Notes: a model not told the origin generated them from the letters alone. DNA of 52,882 nt from Aliiroseovarius halocynthiae (GCF_007004645.1 NZ_ML660028.1:523-53404); one strand, 5' to 3'. Positions 18,646 through 27,264 are shown, numbered from the stretch's first letter. A program made the numbers and translations.

Positions 18646-19677
18646 ATGACTGATCTGATTAAAGTACATGCTGATCTGGCGGGCCTTGCCTTTCCCGCGA
18701 TGCGCCAGATGATGCTGCATGAAGCCGACGAACATGATCTTCCGGTGCTTGCAAACCACGATGACCACCTGATGGTCAGTTCCGAATATGGTGCTTTCGG
18801 ACTGACCGCTCAGCCCGACGGCATCCGCCTGCATGTCCAAGCAGAGACTGACGAGCATCTGTATATCCTGCGCGACTCGCTGATCGAGCATCTGATCTAT
18901 TTCGTACCTGATCTGGCGGACAGCATTCGGTGGTCCGATGGCCCTGCCGCTGAAACTCTGCCCCCGAACTTTCAGTTTGCCGAGATCCTTAAGCGAACCG
19001 AGCTTGGAACAGATTTCTATCGCCTTGTTCTAAGACCCGAACGGGTTCAGGACTTCGACGATACGGCAATCCATTTCCGCTTTGTCCTGCCAGCCCCCGG
19101 TGATACTTCACCCGAATGGCCACGCGTGCAGAAAAGCGGGGCAACGAAATGGCCCTCGGGCGAGAAAACCCTGCACCGTCCGGTCTATACGATGCGCGCA
19201 TTCGACCAGCAGGCCGGTACCATCACGGCGGATGTCTTCCGTCACGATGGCGGCCGTGCTTCGGACTGGGCCGGAACGGTCAAGACTGGCGACAGCGTGG
19301 CAATGATTGGCCCGGGTGGCGGAGGCATCGTGCAGACCGACGAGATCCTGATCTGTGGCGATGAGACCGCCTTCCCGGCGATTGCACGGATCATCGACAC
19401 CCTACCCGCCACCTGTACAGGCGCGGTCAGACTGCTCAGCACATCAGGCGCGCGCGATTATCCGATGCCCGCACATCCCGGACTGGCGCTGCAATGGCTG
19501 TCACCAGAAGAGGATCTGGCCGATGCGGCAATCGCCGCACTGGACCAGCTGACCTCGCCCTTCCTGTGGTTCTCGGCAGAAAGTCAGCCTGTCGCAAAGC
19601 TGCGCAAAGCTGATGCCATTGCGCGGATCGACAAGTCGCAGCGCTATGTCGCAGCCTATTGGACCAAGGGAACGTAA
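18646..19677 (+). CDS. DUF2218 / siderophore-interacting FAD-binding reductase fusion
   Basis: 343 residues with two parts. Residues 1-~95 match the DUF2218 small-domain pattern (YGAFGLTAQPDGIRLHV and an HL-rich helix). Residues ~110-343 form a ViuB/YqjH-type siderophore-interacting protein: YTMRAFDQQAG, then ADVFRHDGG, SDWAGTVKTGD, GPGGGG and the C-terminal SIP part ending YVAAYWTKGT. Such proteins release iron in the cytoplasm by reducing the ferric siderophore with an NAD(P)H-derived electron through FAD. Its place as the last metabolic gene of uptake system 2 fits that role. Confidence 0.85.
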   Translation: MTDLIKVHADLAGLAFPAMRQMMLHEADEHDLPVLANHDDHLMVSSEYGAFGLTAQPDGIRLHVQAETDEHLYILRDSLIEHLIYFVPDLADSIRWSDGPAAETLPPNFQFAEILKRTELGTDFYRLVLRPERVQDFDDTAIHFRFVLPAPGDTSPEWPRVQKSGATKWPSGEKTLHRPVYTMRAFDQQAGTITADVFRHDGGRASDWAGTVKTGDSVAMIGPGGGGIVQTDEILICGDETAFPAIARIIDTLPATCTGAVRLLSTSGARDYPMPAHPGLALQWLSPEEDLADAAIAALDQLTSPFLWFSAESQPVAKLRKADAIARIDKSQRYVAAYWTKGT

Positions 19678-19737
19678 GACGCCCCTATCCTAAATCGCAT
19701 CTGTGGTTATGCTCTTGCACTATGCGGGCAGCCATGG

Positions 19738-20424
19738 ATGCGGTTGTGCGCTCTAGCAGAAAGCCAGAACGACCTGATGAAGAACCCTCAGCTGACCCCC
19801 CGAAAAGAGGCCCAACAGGCCAGATCGCGCAAAAAGGTCGAGAAAATCCTGTCAGTGACGCGCGCCCTTCTGACCGCAGGTCCCGCCCATCAGATCACAA
19901 CCATCGGCATCGCCGAGCGTGCCGGGATCAGCGTCGGGTCGCTGTATCAGTTCTTCCCTAATAAAGAAGCGATCTTCTATGAACTATTTCGCCAGTGGCT
20001 GTCCGAAACGGTCAAGACGCTGGATCGCGTCAAGGACAGCCTGCCGGATGATGCAACCAAAGAAGATTGCGTCGACGCATTTCTGACCGCACTTAGCGAC
20101 CCTAAGCTGAACTCACTGGAAAACTGGAAGCTGCGCATGGCCATGGGCCTGACGCCCGAGCTTGCCAAGCTTGAAGAACAACATATTCACGAGGTTACAA
20201 TTCGCATCTTCGAACTGCAAAAGCGGTTCGGCAATCCCCCTCCGGACAAGATGATGGCGGACCTCATGGTTTTGCAGAACGAGATCACCGTGCGCTGCCT
20301 GTTCTCGCTCGCCTTCCTTGAAAAGTCACCCAATCACGATGTGCTGTTTGATCTGTGCAAGAAGCTGATGATGCTTATCTATGATTATCCAAGTTGGAGT
20401 GGGCTGGGATCAGCTGACAGCTGA
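19738..20424 (+). CDS. TetR/AcrR-family transcriptional regulator
   Basis: About 228 residues (215 if the ATG at 19777 is used; neither start has a clear ribosome site). The helix-turn-helix lies at residues ~50-75: TTIGIAERAGISVGSLYQFF followed by PNKEAIFYELF. The C-terminal two thirds is a ligand-binding helical domain of unknown specificity. It lies downstream of and in the same direction as the second uptake operon, so it may regulate that operon or respond to its substrate; this is inference only. Confidence 0.85.
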   Translation: MRLCALAESQNDLMKNPQLTPRKEAQQARSRKKVEKILSVTRALLTAGPAHQITTIGIAERAGISVGSLYQFFPNKEAIFYELFRQWLSETVKTLDRVKDSLPDDATKEDCVDAFLTALSDPKLNSLENWKLRMAMGLTPELAKLEEQHIHEVTIRIFELQKRFGNPPPDKMMADLMVLQNEITVRCLFSLAFLEKSPNHDVLFDLCKKLMMLIYDYPSWSGLGSADS

Positions 20425-20781
20425 GGTAACCAGGATCCCATATATTAGCATCCGGTTTCCGAGCGTGGATGCCTGCCAGGTGAAGAATGAAATACCGTCC
20501 GAATTGTTGCATCAATTTTCGTGCAAAAAGGCGCTAGGGCAGGTTGCCTCCACTTGCCACATATCCAATAACCCCTGTCGCTATGCAACCATGGCGACCT
20601 GAGGTCATAGCCCCCTCTTTATTCGTATGAGGTATCCGGACCCGCTTTGCGCGGACCCGGACCCAATAAACCCAGCGAACGCCGCGGTTTACCAGCCGCC
20701 TTCTGCGCGACGATCGTACTTGGTATCTCCCCCGAGATCGAACACCATCAACTTCGATTCTGTAAAGGTCTGGAGAAACCA
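20425..20781. other. Non-coding flank left of the Tn3-family transposon
   Basis: No convincing gene. The stretch has a GC-rich inverted repeat (GGACCCGC...GCGCGGACC near 20638-20660). On the minus strand there is a short open frame ending in a TAA near 20688 that runs into the transposon end and could be the tail of an interrupted gene, but it has no recognisable homology by eye. Confidence 0.3.
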
Positions 20782-20820
20782 GGGGTCGATTGCCGGAGGG
20801 GGCAGAATCCTACGCTAAGG
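20782..20820 (+). repeat. Left terminal inverted repeat of the Tn3-family transposon
   Basis: A 39-bp sequence starting GGGGTCGATTGCCGG and ending TCCTACGCTAAGG. It is an exact reverse complement of 26921-26959. Tn3-family ends are normally about 38 bp with this GGGG...TAAG layout. Confidence 0.95.
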
Positions 20821-20993
20821 GATTCTGGTTTTAAAATTAGCTTGTTATTCGCCTGAATTCTGGTTCCGTAGCTGATTGGGAATTCGGAACAGATGCACAG
20901 CGATACTGAGAGACGAACAAAGTCACCCTTACTTTTACTTCACGCTTGCAATCGGCCCGCTGTTTCGGCCAACTCCACCTGAAAGGGTGTTTG

Positions 20994-21917
20994 ATGCCGC
21001 ATATTCTAGTTTTTCTCTTAGCTTTATTCCTGCCGGTTAGCATTGCGCTTGCAGACATCCGTTCTGACGTACGCGAACTGTTTACCCGCGATATGAACAT
21101 CCTCGATTTTGCTCGCGTGAAAATCGAAGTTGATCGCATGATTGATCCCCGCATCGATGTTGAAACGCAGCTTGCCCAGATTGACCAGATGGTCGCCACG
21201 ATCCGCTCCATGCTGCCGCCAAACGCCACGAGCTGGGAGAAGGTCGAAACCATCCGCCGCTACACCTATCAGGCAGGCGATTGGAATGGTAGCCGTGCCT
21301 TCAGCTACGATCATGGCGATCCATACGGCCTCGACGTACGCAACAAGCTCTTGTCGGATTACATTCAGGATCGACGCGGCAACTGCATTACCATGCCATT
21401 CCTGTTCATCATCCTCGGCCAGCGGCTCGGGCTGGATGTGACGCCTGCCATGGCACCGCTGCATGTTTTTGTGAAATTCACCGATGACGATGGTGTCACA
21501 CACAACTTGGAAGCCACAAGCGGGGCTGGTCGCACGCGTGATCAGCACTATCGCAAGCTTCTGCCCATCACAGATGCCGCGGTTTCAAACGGCGTGTTTC
21601 TGACCCCATTAGATGCCGAACAATCTGTGGCGGTCATTGCCGCCGTGATCGTGGAAGAGTTGATCGCACAAGAGCGTTATCACGATGCCATGTCCGTGGC
21701 AGATATCCTGATCGAGCATTACTCGATGTTCGCCTATATCATGGTCAAGAAAGCCACGGCGGCTTACCACCTGCTGCGCACGGAATTTCATGAGAAATAT
21801 CCAACGGCGCAGGACGTTCCAGAAGATCAACGCGCCTATCTAGCCTACCTTCAGCGGGTCAATCAGGGCATGTTTGACAGGGCGGAATCTTTGGGTTGGC
21901 GAGCACTGCAAAGATAG
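20994..21917 (+). CDS. Exported transglutaminase-like protein (transposon passenger)
   Basis: 307 residues. The signal peptide MPHILVFLLALFLPVSIALA precedes a transglutaminase-like (SirB1/Transglut_core2-type) domain. The probable catalytic residues are Cys131 in RGNCITMP, His157 in PLHVFVKF and an acidic Glu173 in HNLEATSG. The C-terminal ~100 residues are helical. The ATG at 20994 has GAAAGGG upstream. It lies 35 bp before the Rhs-tail toxin gene inside the transposon, so it may process or crosslink the toxin, or act as an effector itself. Substrate unknown; acyltransferase, protease and inactive binding roles are all possible in this fold. Confidence 0.75.
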   Translation: MPHILVFLLALFLPVSIALADIRSDVRELFTRDMNILDFARVKIEVDRMIDPRIDVETQLAQIDQMVATIRSMLPPNATSWEKVETIRRYTYQAGDWNGSRAFSYDHGDPYGLDVRNKLLSDYIQDRRGNCITMPFLFIILGQRLGLDVTPAMAPLHVFVKFTDDDGVTHNLEATSGAGRTRDQHYRKLLPITDAAVSNGVFLTPLDAEQSVAVIAAVIVEELIAQERYHDAMSVADILIEHYSMFAYIMVKKATAAYHLLRTEFHEKYPTAQDVPEDQRAYLAYLQRVNQGMFDRAESLGWRALQR

Positions 21918-21958
21918 GGTAACGTCCGCTTGTAATTACACGTTTTAGGGGAATGACC

Positions 21959-22786
21959 ATGCTCCGCCATTTGAAACAGCTCATTTTGACCGCGCTTTTC
22001 GCGCTCTTTGCTTCGCAAGCCTCGGCGATGTTTATTCAACCTGACTGGTATGATCCCGCCAATCCTCAGGTCGGGACCAACCGTTATGCCTATTCCCACA
22101 ACGATCCTGTCAATAAGTTGGATCCCGGAGGGAATGAATCGACAGACCTTCTAAGAAATCAAGAAGACTCGGATCGCGCCAATGCTGAGGCCGCTCAAGA
22201 TGCACTTGAGCGTGCTGAAGCAATTAGAGAACGTGGATCTTGGTGGGATCGCGTACGAGACAATCTCGGGGTTGATGATTATTGGGAAGGTCGAGCCGAA
22301 AACCATATAAGTCGTATCGGTAAGTCATGGGGTGAGAGGGCTACTGGTGACGTAATAACTGGCGTGGAAGTAGGGTCAGTAGCTGCTGGCGGAGGAGTTG
22401 TAATCCAAGGTGGTAGAGCAGCTCTGAAAGGCGCAGCCGTTTCTGCCGCGGCGAGAAGGGAGGTTGCTCGGCAAGCCGCACTGGAAGCTGCACGCAGGCT
22501 AGGTATCGAGTTGTCAGAGGTCACCATAACTCGCGGCGTTGCAAAAGCTACAATTGGTGTGACGAAAACCTTAGATCCTAAAGATATTAGAGCAGTTGCT
22601 GATTACATGAAAAGTCAAGGAGCGGCGCGTGGTCAGCTCAATTCAGGATTTATCGCAAACGAGCGACTCGAAACCGTTTTAGAGCGAGCGGTTGGTAGGG
22701 GGCCGCAAGGCTTTCTTGGAGGAGGAACAGTCAGCCATAACCCTGCGAAAGAACTGGGTAACTTTATCATCGATTTTACATTCTAA
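21959..22786 (+). CDS. Signal-peptide-bearing Rhs tail protein, candidate toxin
   Basis: About 275 residues (277 from the alternative ATG at 21953; the TAGGGGA site favours 21959). A Sec signal peptide (LILTALFALFASQASA) leads straight into the last ~30 residues of an Rhs core, WYDPANPQVGTNRYAY followed by NDPVNKLDPGG, which is where polymorphic toxins are cut from the shell. The rest is a variable domain: a charged helical part, a glycine/alanine-rich stretch near residues 140-180, and a C-terminal ~85-residue domain containing RGQLNSGFI and HNPAKELGNFIIDF. No Rhs repeats are present, so the toxin would be exported without a shell. Its core differs from that of the chromosomal array. Toxic activity is inferred, not seen. 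Confidence 0.7.
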   Translation: MLRHLKQLILTALFALFASQASAMFIQPDWYDPANPQVGTNRYAYSHNDPVNKLDPGGNESTDLLRNQEDSDRANAEAAQDALERAEAIRERGSWWDRVRDNLGVDDYWEGRAENHISRIGKSWGERATGDVITGVEVGSVAAGGGVVIQGGRAALKGAAVSAAARREVARQAALEAARRLGIELSEVTITRGVAKATIGVTKTLDPKDIRAVADYMKSQGAARGQLNSGFIANERLETVLERAVGRGPQGFLGGGTVSHNPAKELGNFIIDFTF

Positions 22787-22792
22787 AGTGCC

Positions 22793-23164
22793 ATGAAGTA
22801 TCCAGATCCAGATATCATCGTCAGTAGGTTCAACAAGCATAAGGCTGTCAGAGGAAAATACTTATCGGAGAGAGGTGTCGTCGATGAAAGCGGCGAACAA
22901 CTCATTGTGATGCGCAAAGACTCTGACAATTTTACAATCGTCACTTCAAAAGTGATCAGGGGCCGTTGGCGGGGAGTCGATGTAGTTGAGCCGCACTCAA
23001 CAGGTGAGCTTCAATACGATATCATAGATGAAGCTGGCCTTATCTTGGACGATAAGCTCAACCTCGATCAAGCTGCTGGAGTGAAAGCGAACCAACGATC
23101 TTGCTTTTGGGTGCCTCACGATGCCATTTTTCCATTTTGCAATCTTTTGAACTTTCTCAAATAG
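22793..23164 (+). CDS. Putative immunity protein for the transposon-borne Rhs tail
   Basis: 123 residues, no signal peptide or membrane segment, mixed alpha/beta and charged (MKYPDPDIIVSRFNKHKAV at the start, WVPHDAIFPF near the end). It begins six bases after the toxin-candidate stop and is more AT-rich than the transposase. Position directly after an Rhs C-terminal tip is the standard place for an immunity gene. No family recognised by eye. A cytoplasmic location would mean the cognate toxin acts in the cytoplasm. Confidence 0.55.
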   Translation: MKYPDPDIIVSRFNKHKAVRGKYLSERGVVDESGEQLIVMRKDSDNFTIVTSKVIRGRWRGVDVVEPHSTGELQYDIIDEAGLILDDKLNLDQAAGVKANQRSCFWVPHDAIFPFCNLLNFLK

Positions 23165-23205
23165 AATTGCGTGCTAGATGGTTATCCAGATCCCGGAACT
23201 GAAGT

Positions 23206-23258
23206 GTTTTGCGGCATTTACTTGGCAGAGTATTTCAAGGGCTTAGCCGCCGCAAAAC
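23206..23258. repeat. 10-bp inverted repeat between convergent genes
   Basis: GTTTTGCGGC (23206-23215) and its exact complement GCCGCAAAAC (23249-23258) flank 33 bases between the immunity candidate and the convergent resolvase gene. The A/T-rich outer ends on both strands fit a bidirectional terminator, although the loop is long. It may also mark the edge of the inserted toxin cassette. Confidence 0.4.
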
Positions 23259-23284
23259 CTCGTTGAAGATGTTGCCCCATTTGG

Positions 23285-23860
23285 TCAACCTCTATTCCGC
23301 GCCAGCGTCCTATAAACGGTTGGCCTAGACACGGAAAACACCTCTGCCAGATCGCTGATTGAATACTCTCCGGTGCCATGCATGCGGCACAGCTCCTTTT
23401 GCTGCTTGTCAGATAGCTTCGGCTGTTTGCCCCTCAGCTTGCCCTTGGCGCGTGCAATGGCCATGCCTTCGCGGGTTCGCATGCGGATCAGGTCAGCTTC
23501 AAACTCGGCGAAGGTGGCGAGAATGTTGAAGAACATTTTTCCCATAGGGTCGGTCGGGTCGTAGACCGACGCGCCGAGTGCCAGTTTCACGCCCTTCGCT
23601 TCGAGCTGATCAGCAATGGCGCGCGCATCCGGCACGGAGCGGGCCAGCCGATCGAGCTTTGGAACAATGAATGTGTCCCCTTCACGAACTGCGGCCAATG
23701 CTTGATCAAGACCGGGGCGGGCGCGATTTGTGCCGGTCAGACCGTGATCAGTATAGATGCGATCTGGGGTCACGCCGAGCTTTTCCAGCGCCTGTTTCTG
23801 GGCGGTCAGGTCCTGACCGTCAGTTGAGCAACGGGCGTATCCGATGAGAGCTGTGTTCAT
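23285..23860 (-). CDS. tnpR: Tn3-family serine resolvase (TnpR)
   Basis: 191 residues. The catalytic N-terminus has YARCSTDGQ (Arg9 and Ser11 both kept), KLDRLARSVPDA and the E-helix region FAEFEADLIRMRTREG. A C-terminal helix-turn-helix (SISDLAEVFSVSRPTVYRTL) binds the res site. It resolves cointegrates made by the transposase. It is divergent from tnpA with about 164 bp between them, the Tn3 arrangement. Unlike the decayed resolvase at 839, it looks intact. Confidence 0.9.
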   Translation of the reverse strand: MNTALIGYARCSTDGQDLTAQKQALEKLGVTPDRIYTDHGLTGTNRARPGLDQALAAVREGDTFIVPKLDRLARSVPDARAIADQLEAKGVKLALGASVYDPTDPMGKMFFNILATFAEFEADLIRMRTREGMAIARAKGKLRGKQPKLSDKQQKELCRMHGTGEYSISDLAEVFSVSRPTVYRTLARNRG

Positions 23861-24024
23861 GGGCCCATGTGTACGAATAAGGCGCCTTCATTGCAAATTT
23901 AAACGTACCATCTATACGAGACGGCATTCGCCCCAGAATCGTTGGGAGGATGAGTTGGCTGAAAAATGACCGTTCAACGCTCCCCTTACGGACACACATT
24001 TCCAAACATTTCAGAAAGACCATC
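23861..24024. promoter_or_regulatory. Probable res site and divergent tnpR/tnpA promoter region
   Basis: The only spacer between tnpR and tnpA. It contains AAGGCGCCTT (23879-23888, a perfect palindrome) and TGTACGAAT...ACGTACC motifs. In Tn3-type elements the three-part res site and both promoters lie here. The individual subsites cannot be delimited by eye. Confidence 0.45.
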
Positions 24025-26910
24025 ATGCCCCGCCGATCCATTTTGACTGCGCGCCAGAAAGCCGCGCTATTTGACCTGCCGACCGACGAAGCCACGATCC
24101 TACGCCATTACACCCTCGCGGATGACGATCTGGAAATTATTGGGGCCCGCCGCCGTAGTCACAATCGCCTTGGCTTCGCACTTCAGCTCTGCGCGTTGCG
24201 CTATCCGGGGCGTCTGCTGGCACCGGGGGAAGTCATCCCGGAGCCGATCACTCGATATCTGGCAGCACAGTTAGGGATTCGGCCTGATGACCTGATCGAC
24301 TATGCGGTCCGCGAAGAAACCAGACATGAACATCTTGCAATATTGCGGAACACGTACGGGTATAAGATGTTCACGGGCCAAGGCGCACGGGATCTAAAGG
24401 CTTGGTTGACGGCTGAAGCTGAGCTTGCTCGGTCCAATGTAGATTTGGCCAGACGTTTTGTTGAGCAATGCCGGACCAACCAAACCATCCTACCGGGCGT
24501 AACCGTTATTGAACGGCTTTGCGCTGATGTGCTTGTCGCTGCTGAGCGGCAGATCGAAGCGCGTATCGTCTGGCGTCTTAACGATGAGGCCTGCGCCCAG
24601 CTCGATGCGCTCTTGTCAGAAGATGTGGAAGGGCATGTCACACGCTTTGTCTGGCTGCGTCAGTTTGAAGTTGGTCAAAACTCAGCAGACGTGAACCGCC
24701 TGCTAGACAGGTTAGAGTTTCTGCAGAACCTAGAGCTGGCCGGGGACGCGCTCGCTGGTGTTCCGCCCCACCGAATAGCTCAGCTTCGACGTCAGGGAGA
24801 ACGGTATTTTGCTGGCGACTTACGCGACATCTCGGGCGATCGTCGGCTTGCAATTCTCGCAGTTTGCGCTTTGGAATGGCAAAGCGCCATCGCTGATGCG
24901 GTTGTCGAAACTCATGATCGGATCGTTGGAAAAACCTGGCGCGACGCAAAGAAGCTCTGTGCGGCACAGATTGCAGATGCGAAATCGGCGCTGCATGAAA
25001 CGCTTTGCTCGTTCAAGAATCTAGGCGCGGCCCTTCTGGAAGCGAAGGGGGATGAAGCATCTCTTGACGCAGCAATGGAGTCTTCCTGCGGCTGGCCTCA
25101 GCTTGAAACGCTGGTTGCAACAGCTGCGGGTCTGACGGACACACTGTCTGCGGATCCGATGGCTCATGTTGTGCATGGCTATCACCGGTTCCGGCGATAC
25201 GCCCCACGTATGTTGCGTGCGCTCGATATTCGCGCGGCATCTGTTGCCGAACCCTTGCTGGCTGCGGCAATGATCATCGCGAGCACAGGAAAAGACCCCA
25301 GCCGGCCTGTGGTCTTTCTTCGCGCCGCCCAAAAATGGCACCGTCACCTCAAGAACGCGGGGAGTGATGAACCCCGCCTTTGGGAAGTGGCTGTGATGAG
25401 CCATCTGCGTGACGCTTTCCGATCAGGCGATATCTGGCTGGCGAGTTCGCGCAGATACGGCGATCTGAAAGAGGCTTTGGTTCCGGTTGAATTTGCGCAA
25501 ACTGTTCCGAAACTGGCCATGCCGTTTGACCCTGAGACTTGGATCGAGGACCGCAAGGCTCGTTTGGAGAACGGGCTACAACGGTTGGCGAAAGCGGCCA
25601 GAACAGGTGCGATCCCAGGCGGGACCGTCGAAAACGGCGTGCTGAGTACAGATCGTTTGGCGTCCGCTGTTCCGGCTGAAGCCGAGGAACTTATTCTCGA
25701 TCTGAACAAGCGGCTACCAGACGTAAGGATTACTGATCTTTTGCAGGATGTTGATCATGATATCGAGTTCACGGAAGCATTCACGCATCTCAGGACGGGT
25801 GTGCCCTGCAAAGATAAGACAGGTTTGTTGAATGTTTTACTTGCCGAAGGCCTGAACCTCGGGCTGAGCAAAATGGCGGATGCCACAGACACGCATAACT
25901 TCTTCCAGCTCTCACGTATCTCTTGCTGGCACATGGAAAGCGAGGCTATCAATCGTGCCTTGGCGATGGTCATTGCGGCACAATCAAAACTTCCATTGGC
26001 CCAGTTCTGGGGTGTCGGTGAAACCGCATCCAGTGACGGGCAGTTCTTCCCGACCACACGGCAGGGTGAGGCAATGAACCTGATCAATGCGAAGTACGGA
26101 TCTGTGCCGGGTCTAAAAGCCTATACTCATGTGTCAGATCAGTTTGGACCATTTGCAACGCAGAACATCCCTGCAACCGTGAATGAGGCACCCTATATTT
26201 TGGACGGTTTGTTGATGAACAAGGCCGGCCGGAAAATCAAAGAACAGTATGCTGACACTGGCGGCTTCACAGATCTCGTGTTCGCAGCCACTGCGCTCTT
26301 GGCTTACAGGTTTATTCCACGCATCCGGGATCTGCCTTCGAAACGGCTCTACGCCTTTGACCCAGCGAATGCACCTAAAGAACTGCGTGGTATGATCGGT
26401 GGCAAAATCAAGGAGCGGCTGATCACTGAGAATTGGCCGGATATCTTACGCGCGGTAGCCACAATGGCAGCTGGCATCATGCCGCCCAGCCAACTTCTGA
26501 AGAAGTTTGCCGCCTATCCCCGGCAACATGAACTTGCCCAAGCGCTGCGGGAGATCGGCCGGATCGAACGCACATTGTTCATCATTGAATGGCTGCTTGA
26601 TGTGGACATGCAGCGCCGTGCTCAAATCGGGCTGAACAAAGGGGAAGCGCACCATGCTTTGAAGAACGCGCTACGAATTGGTCGCCAAGGTGAAATCAGA
26701 GACCGTACGGCCGAAGCCCAGCACTATCGCATGGCCGGGCTGAACTTACTGGCAGCGATCATCATCTATTGGAACACAAGGCACCTGGGCCATGCTGTCT
26801 CACAAAGACGGAACGCCGGATTGGATTGCCCACCAGATCTCCTTGCACACATCTCGCCCCTCGGATGGGCTCATATCTTGCTCACAGGTGAATATCGGTG
26901 GCGAAAATAA
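24025..26910 (+). CDS. tnpA: Tn3-family transposase (TnpA)
   Basis: 961 residues from the ATG at 24025, close to the usual ~990 (the frame is open to 23950, but the extra residues are atypical). The N-terminal DUF4158-like domain begins MPRRSILTARQKAALFDLP. The DDE catalytic residues appear as Asp671 (SSDGQFFP), Asp744 (ADTGGFTD) and Glu874 (NKGEAHHAL). The C-terminal helix has GLNLLAAIIIYWNTRHLGHAV. It cuts at the 39-bp inverted repeats and directs replicative transposition. There are no frameshifts, so the element may still be mobile. Confidence 0.95.
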   Translation: MPRRSILTARQKAALFDLPTDEATILRHYTLADDDLEIIGARRRSHNRLGFALQLCALRYPGRLLAPGEVIPEPITRYLAAQLGIRPDDLIDYAVREETRHEHLAILRNTYGYKMFTGQGARDLKAWLTAEAELARSNVDLARRFVEQCRTNQTILPGVTVIERLCADVLVAAERQIEARIVWRLNDEACAQLDALLSEDVEGHVTRFVWLRQFEVGQNSADVNRLLDRLEFLQNLELAGDALAGVPPHRIAQLRRQGERYFAGDLRDISGDRRLAILAVCALEWQSAIADAVVETHDRIVGKTWRDAKKLCAAQIADAKSALHETLCSFKNLGAALLEAKGDEASLDAAMESSCGWPQLETLVATAAGLTDTLSADPMAHVVHGYHRFRRYAPRMLRALDIRAASVAEPLLAAAMIIASTGKDPSRPVVFLRAAQKWHRHLKNAGSDEPRLWEVAVMSHLRDAFRSGDIWLASSRRYGDLKEALVPVEFAQTVPKLAMPFDPETWIEDRKARLENGLQRLAKAARTGAIPGGTVENGVLSTDRLASAVPAEAEELILDLNKRLPDVRITDLLQDVDHDIEFTEAFTHLRTGVPCKDKTGLLNVLLAEGLNLGLSKMADATDTHNFFQLSRISCWHMESEAINRALAMVIAAQSKLPLAQFWGVGETASSDGQFFPTTRQGEAMNLINAKYGSVPGLKAYTHVSDQFGPFATQNIPATVNEAPYILDGLLMNKAGRKIKEQYADTGGFTDLVFAATALLAYRFIPRIRDLPSKRLYAFDPANAPKELRGMIGGKIKERLITENWPDILRAVATMAAGIMPPSQLLKKFAAYPRQHELAQALREIGRIERTLFIIEWLLDVDMQRRAQIGLNKGEAHHALKNALRIGRQGEIRDRTAEAQHYRMAGLNLLAAIIIYWNTRHLGHAVSQRRNAGLDCPPDLLAHISPLGWAHILLTGEYRWRK

Positions 26911-26920
26911 CCCAACCCGT

Positions 26921-26959
26921 CCTTAGCGTAGGATTCTGCCCCCTCCGGCAATCGACCCC
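26921..26959 (-). repeat. Right terminal inverted repeat of the Tn3-family transposon
   Basis: Exact reverse complement of 20782-20820, ten bases after the tnpA stop. The next bases (AACGA) nearly match the left flank (AACCA). Confidence 0.95.
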
Positions 26960-27030
26960 AACGAGCTCGTATTTCGCTTGAATCCTAGCGTTCACAAACA
27001 AAGCTTTTTGATTTCATTGGATCTGCAGTC

Positions 27031-27105
27031 TTAAGGATTAACCAATCCAACAGCTTCGGCCAGAGCCACCTTTCGTTCGAATGCGACCGGGCTTTTCCAA
27101 CCCAG
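27031..27105 (-). pseudogene. Remnant of an IS3-family transposase C-terminus
   Basis: On the minus strand, one frame reads LGWKSPVAFERKVA and on to a TAA stop (27033-27031). The (L)G(W/Y)xSPxxFE pattern is typical of the very end of IS3-family OrfB transposases. The fragment joins directly to a broken Rhs core at 27105, in the middle of the WQAS-YLPFG motif, so an IS insertion or a deletion from it removed the tip that followed. Only ~24 residues are left, so the family call is moderate. Confidence 0.5.
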
Positions 27106-27215
27106 CTCGCCTGCCACATCTTCACGCCCGCGCTGTTGGTCGCAAAGACCGGGCGGCCGATATGGTCGGTGCGCAGGAAGTAGAGCCTGCCGTTCTCGAC
27201 CACCGCGACGGGGGT
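27105..27215 (-). pseudogene. Truncated Rhs core fragment (cassette H)
   Basis: About 37 codons of the local Rhs core (VENGRLYFLRTDHIGRPVF, then ATNSAGVKMWQAS), cut off where the IS3-type remnant begins. It is the most distal copy of the core in the array and has no tip. The homology starts abruptly at 27215, just after the lipoprotein gene. Confidence 0.7.
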
Positions 27216-27264
27216 TGCTGTGGTTTCAGATCATCACACAGCTATACAGGCTCTTGGTTGCTTC

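Larger units (their letters stand above)
20782..26959. mobile_element. Complete Tn3-family transposon carrying an Rhs-tail toxin cassette
   Basis: 6178 bp bounded by perfect 39-bp inverted repeats that begin GGGGTCGATT and end ACGCTAAGG, the GGGG...TAAG pattern of Tn3-family ends. It contains a full tnpA (24025-26910), a divergent serine resolvase (23860-23285) and a probable res region between them. Passengers at the left end are an exported transglutaminase-like protein, an Rhs-tail protein with its own signal peptide and a small putative immunity gene. Flanking pentamers are AACCA (20777-20781) and AACGA (26960-26964), one mismatch from a 5-bp target duplication. It abuts the distal end of the chromosomal Rhs cassette array. 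Confidence 0.9.

Noticed and set aside
20640-20781. Possible tail of an interrupted minus-strand gene ending near 20688
   Set aside because: Joining it across the transposon to the right flank meets a stop after about ten codons, and the peptide has no recognisable family, so it is not reported as a gene.
21953-23164. Ordinary toxin-antitoxin pair
   Set aside because: The first gene has a signal peptide and an Rhs core tail, which fits an exported polymorphic toxin with an immunity protein better than a cytoplasmic TA module.
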